Source of the DNA: an uncultured Synergistales bacterium
GTDB taxonomy: Bacteria > Synergistota > Synergistia > Synergistales > Aminobacteriaceae
Reading direction: 5' to 3'
NCBI GenBank assembly: GCA_905233515.1
Contig: CAJOEQ010000192.1
Coordinates: 1 to 5,293, forward strand
DNA length: 5,293 nucleotides
Of this stretch, positions 4,758-5,293 are shown piece after piece. The notes under the pieces are model-generated. The model made no database searches, was not told where the DNA came from, and saw only the letters and a program-made list of their open reading frames with translations. The translations under genes were made by a program, and so were the position numbers. Positions within the stretch are counted from its first letter, which is position 1. Every line of letters starts with the position of its first letter.

Positions 4758-5293
4758 ATGATTTATAAGTCAGTTGATCAGCTAATTGGCCGCACGCCCA
4801 TTCTTGAATTATCACGGATCGGGCAACATTTTAATTTACCGGCGAAAATTTTAGCAAAACTTGAATATTTTAACCCAGCAGGCAGCGTTAAAGACAGAGT
4901 CGCAAAATCAATGATTGACGACGCAGAAGAATCCGGACGACTCAAACCTGACAGCGTTATAATTGAACCTACCAGCGGAAATACAGGAATAGGCCTCTCA
5001 TCAGTGGCGGCGGCTCGAGGTTATCGCGTTATAATCGTCATGCCTGAGACAATGTCAATCGAACGCAGAAAATTAATGAAAGCATACGGGGCTGAATTAG
5101 TCCTAACTGAAGGCAAAAAAGGCATGATGGGAGCAATCGAGAAGGCTTCAGAGCTCGCAAATAATATCCCGAATAGTTTTATAGCCGGTCAATTTGTGAA
5201 TCCTGCAAATCCTAAAATTCACAGAGATACAACGGGACCGGAAATTTGGCAAGACACGGGCGGCCAAGTTGATATTTTCCTTGCAGGTGTAGG
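4758..5293 (+). CDS. cysK: cysteine synthase (O-acetylserine sulfhydrylase), 5' part
   Basis: The frame stays open to the window end, giving the first 178 residues of a protein that is normally about 300-310 long. It is a fold-type II PLP enzyme that makes L-cysteine from O-acetyl-L-serine and sulfide in the cytoplasm. Key motifs are IGRTP (10-14), NPAGSVKDR (39-47) with K45 as the PLP Schiff-base lysine, the substrate/phosphate loop PTSGNTG (71-77), [10 protein letters not shown] (95-104), and [20 protein letters not shown] (145-164). These fit CysK/CysM rather than cystathionine beta-synthase or threonine dehydratase. I prefer CysK on overall sequence; the CysK/CysM split depends partly on regions outside the window. 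The ATG is well set by AGGGAGG (4742-4748), 9 nt upstream. The divergent EamB-like exporter is a functional partner by context. Confidence 0.96.
   Translation, partial: MIYKSVDQLIGRTPILELSRIGQHFNLPAKILAKLEYFNPAGSVKDRVAKSMIDDAEESGRLKPDSVIIEPTSGNTGIGLSSVAAARGYRVIIVMPETMSIERRKLMKAYGAELVLTEGKKGMMGAIEKASELANNIPNSFIAGQFVNPANPKIHRDTTGPEIWQDTGGQVDIFLAGV

Overview
The window is AT-rich and gene-dense, with short intergenic gaps and strong Shine-Dalgarno sites. It most likely comes from a Synergistota bacterium, probably a low-GC, host-associated Synergistaceae member. The best taxonomic clue is the C-terminus of the large secreted protein: a proline/acidic spacer, a run of seven glycines, Cys-Asn, one hydrophobic helix and a short basic tail. 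This is the layout of the Synergist-CTERM sorting signal, which as I recall is known from that phylum. The assignment rests on this one signal and on general composition.

Layout. (1) Positions 1-1023, minus strand: a small operon with a stand-alone acyl carrier protein followed 5 bp later by a FabG-like short-chain dehydrogenase/reductase. A further ribosome-binding site at the left edge suggests a third gene running out of the window. (2) Positions 1024-1467: a 444-bp divergent intergenic region. It holds a clear promoter for the next plus-strand gene and, further upstream, a dense set of inverted repeats. On the plus strand these fold as a junction of roughly 95 nt, directly behind a perfect extended -10 box and followed by two T6 runs, so this may be an unannotated small RNA. 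(3) Positions 1468-3833, plus strand: one surface-anchored lipase/esterase of the alpha/beta-hydrolase fold, split into two reading frames. The break lies at an A7 tract that also forms the -1 slippery heptamer A-AAA-AAT. Reading -1 there restores a textbook lipase sequence and a protein of about 788 residues with signal peptide, Ig-like domains and Synergist-CTERM anchor. A GC-rich terminator hairpin follows. (4) Positions 3881-4462, minus strand: a six-helix LysE/RhtB-family exporter most like EamB, the cysteine/O-acetylserine exporter of E. coli, with a TTG start. (5) Positions 4463-4757: a divergent control region. (6) Positions 4758-5293, plus strand: the first 178 codons of cysteine synthase, cut by the window end.

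How the genes fit together. The exporter and cysteine synthase are divergent neighbours and form a plausible cysteine/O-acetylserine homeostasis pair: one makes cysteine from O-acetylserine, the other could remove excess of either. The ACP-SDR pair looks like part of an acyl-modifying or specialised fatty-acyl pathway whose other enzymes are outside the window. The lipase stands alone as a single-gene unit with its own promoter and terminator.

Most worth following up are the A7 frameshift in the lipase, the candidate small RNA at about 1167-1283, and the exporter-cysK pairing. I see no CRISPR array, insertion sequence, tRNA or rRNA.
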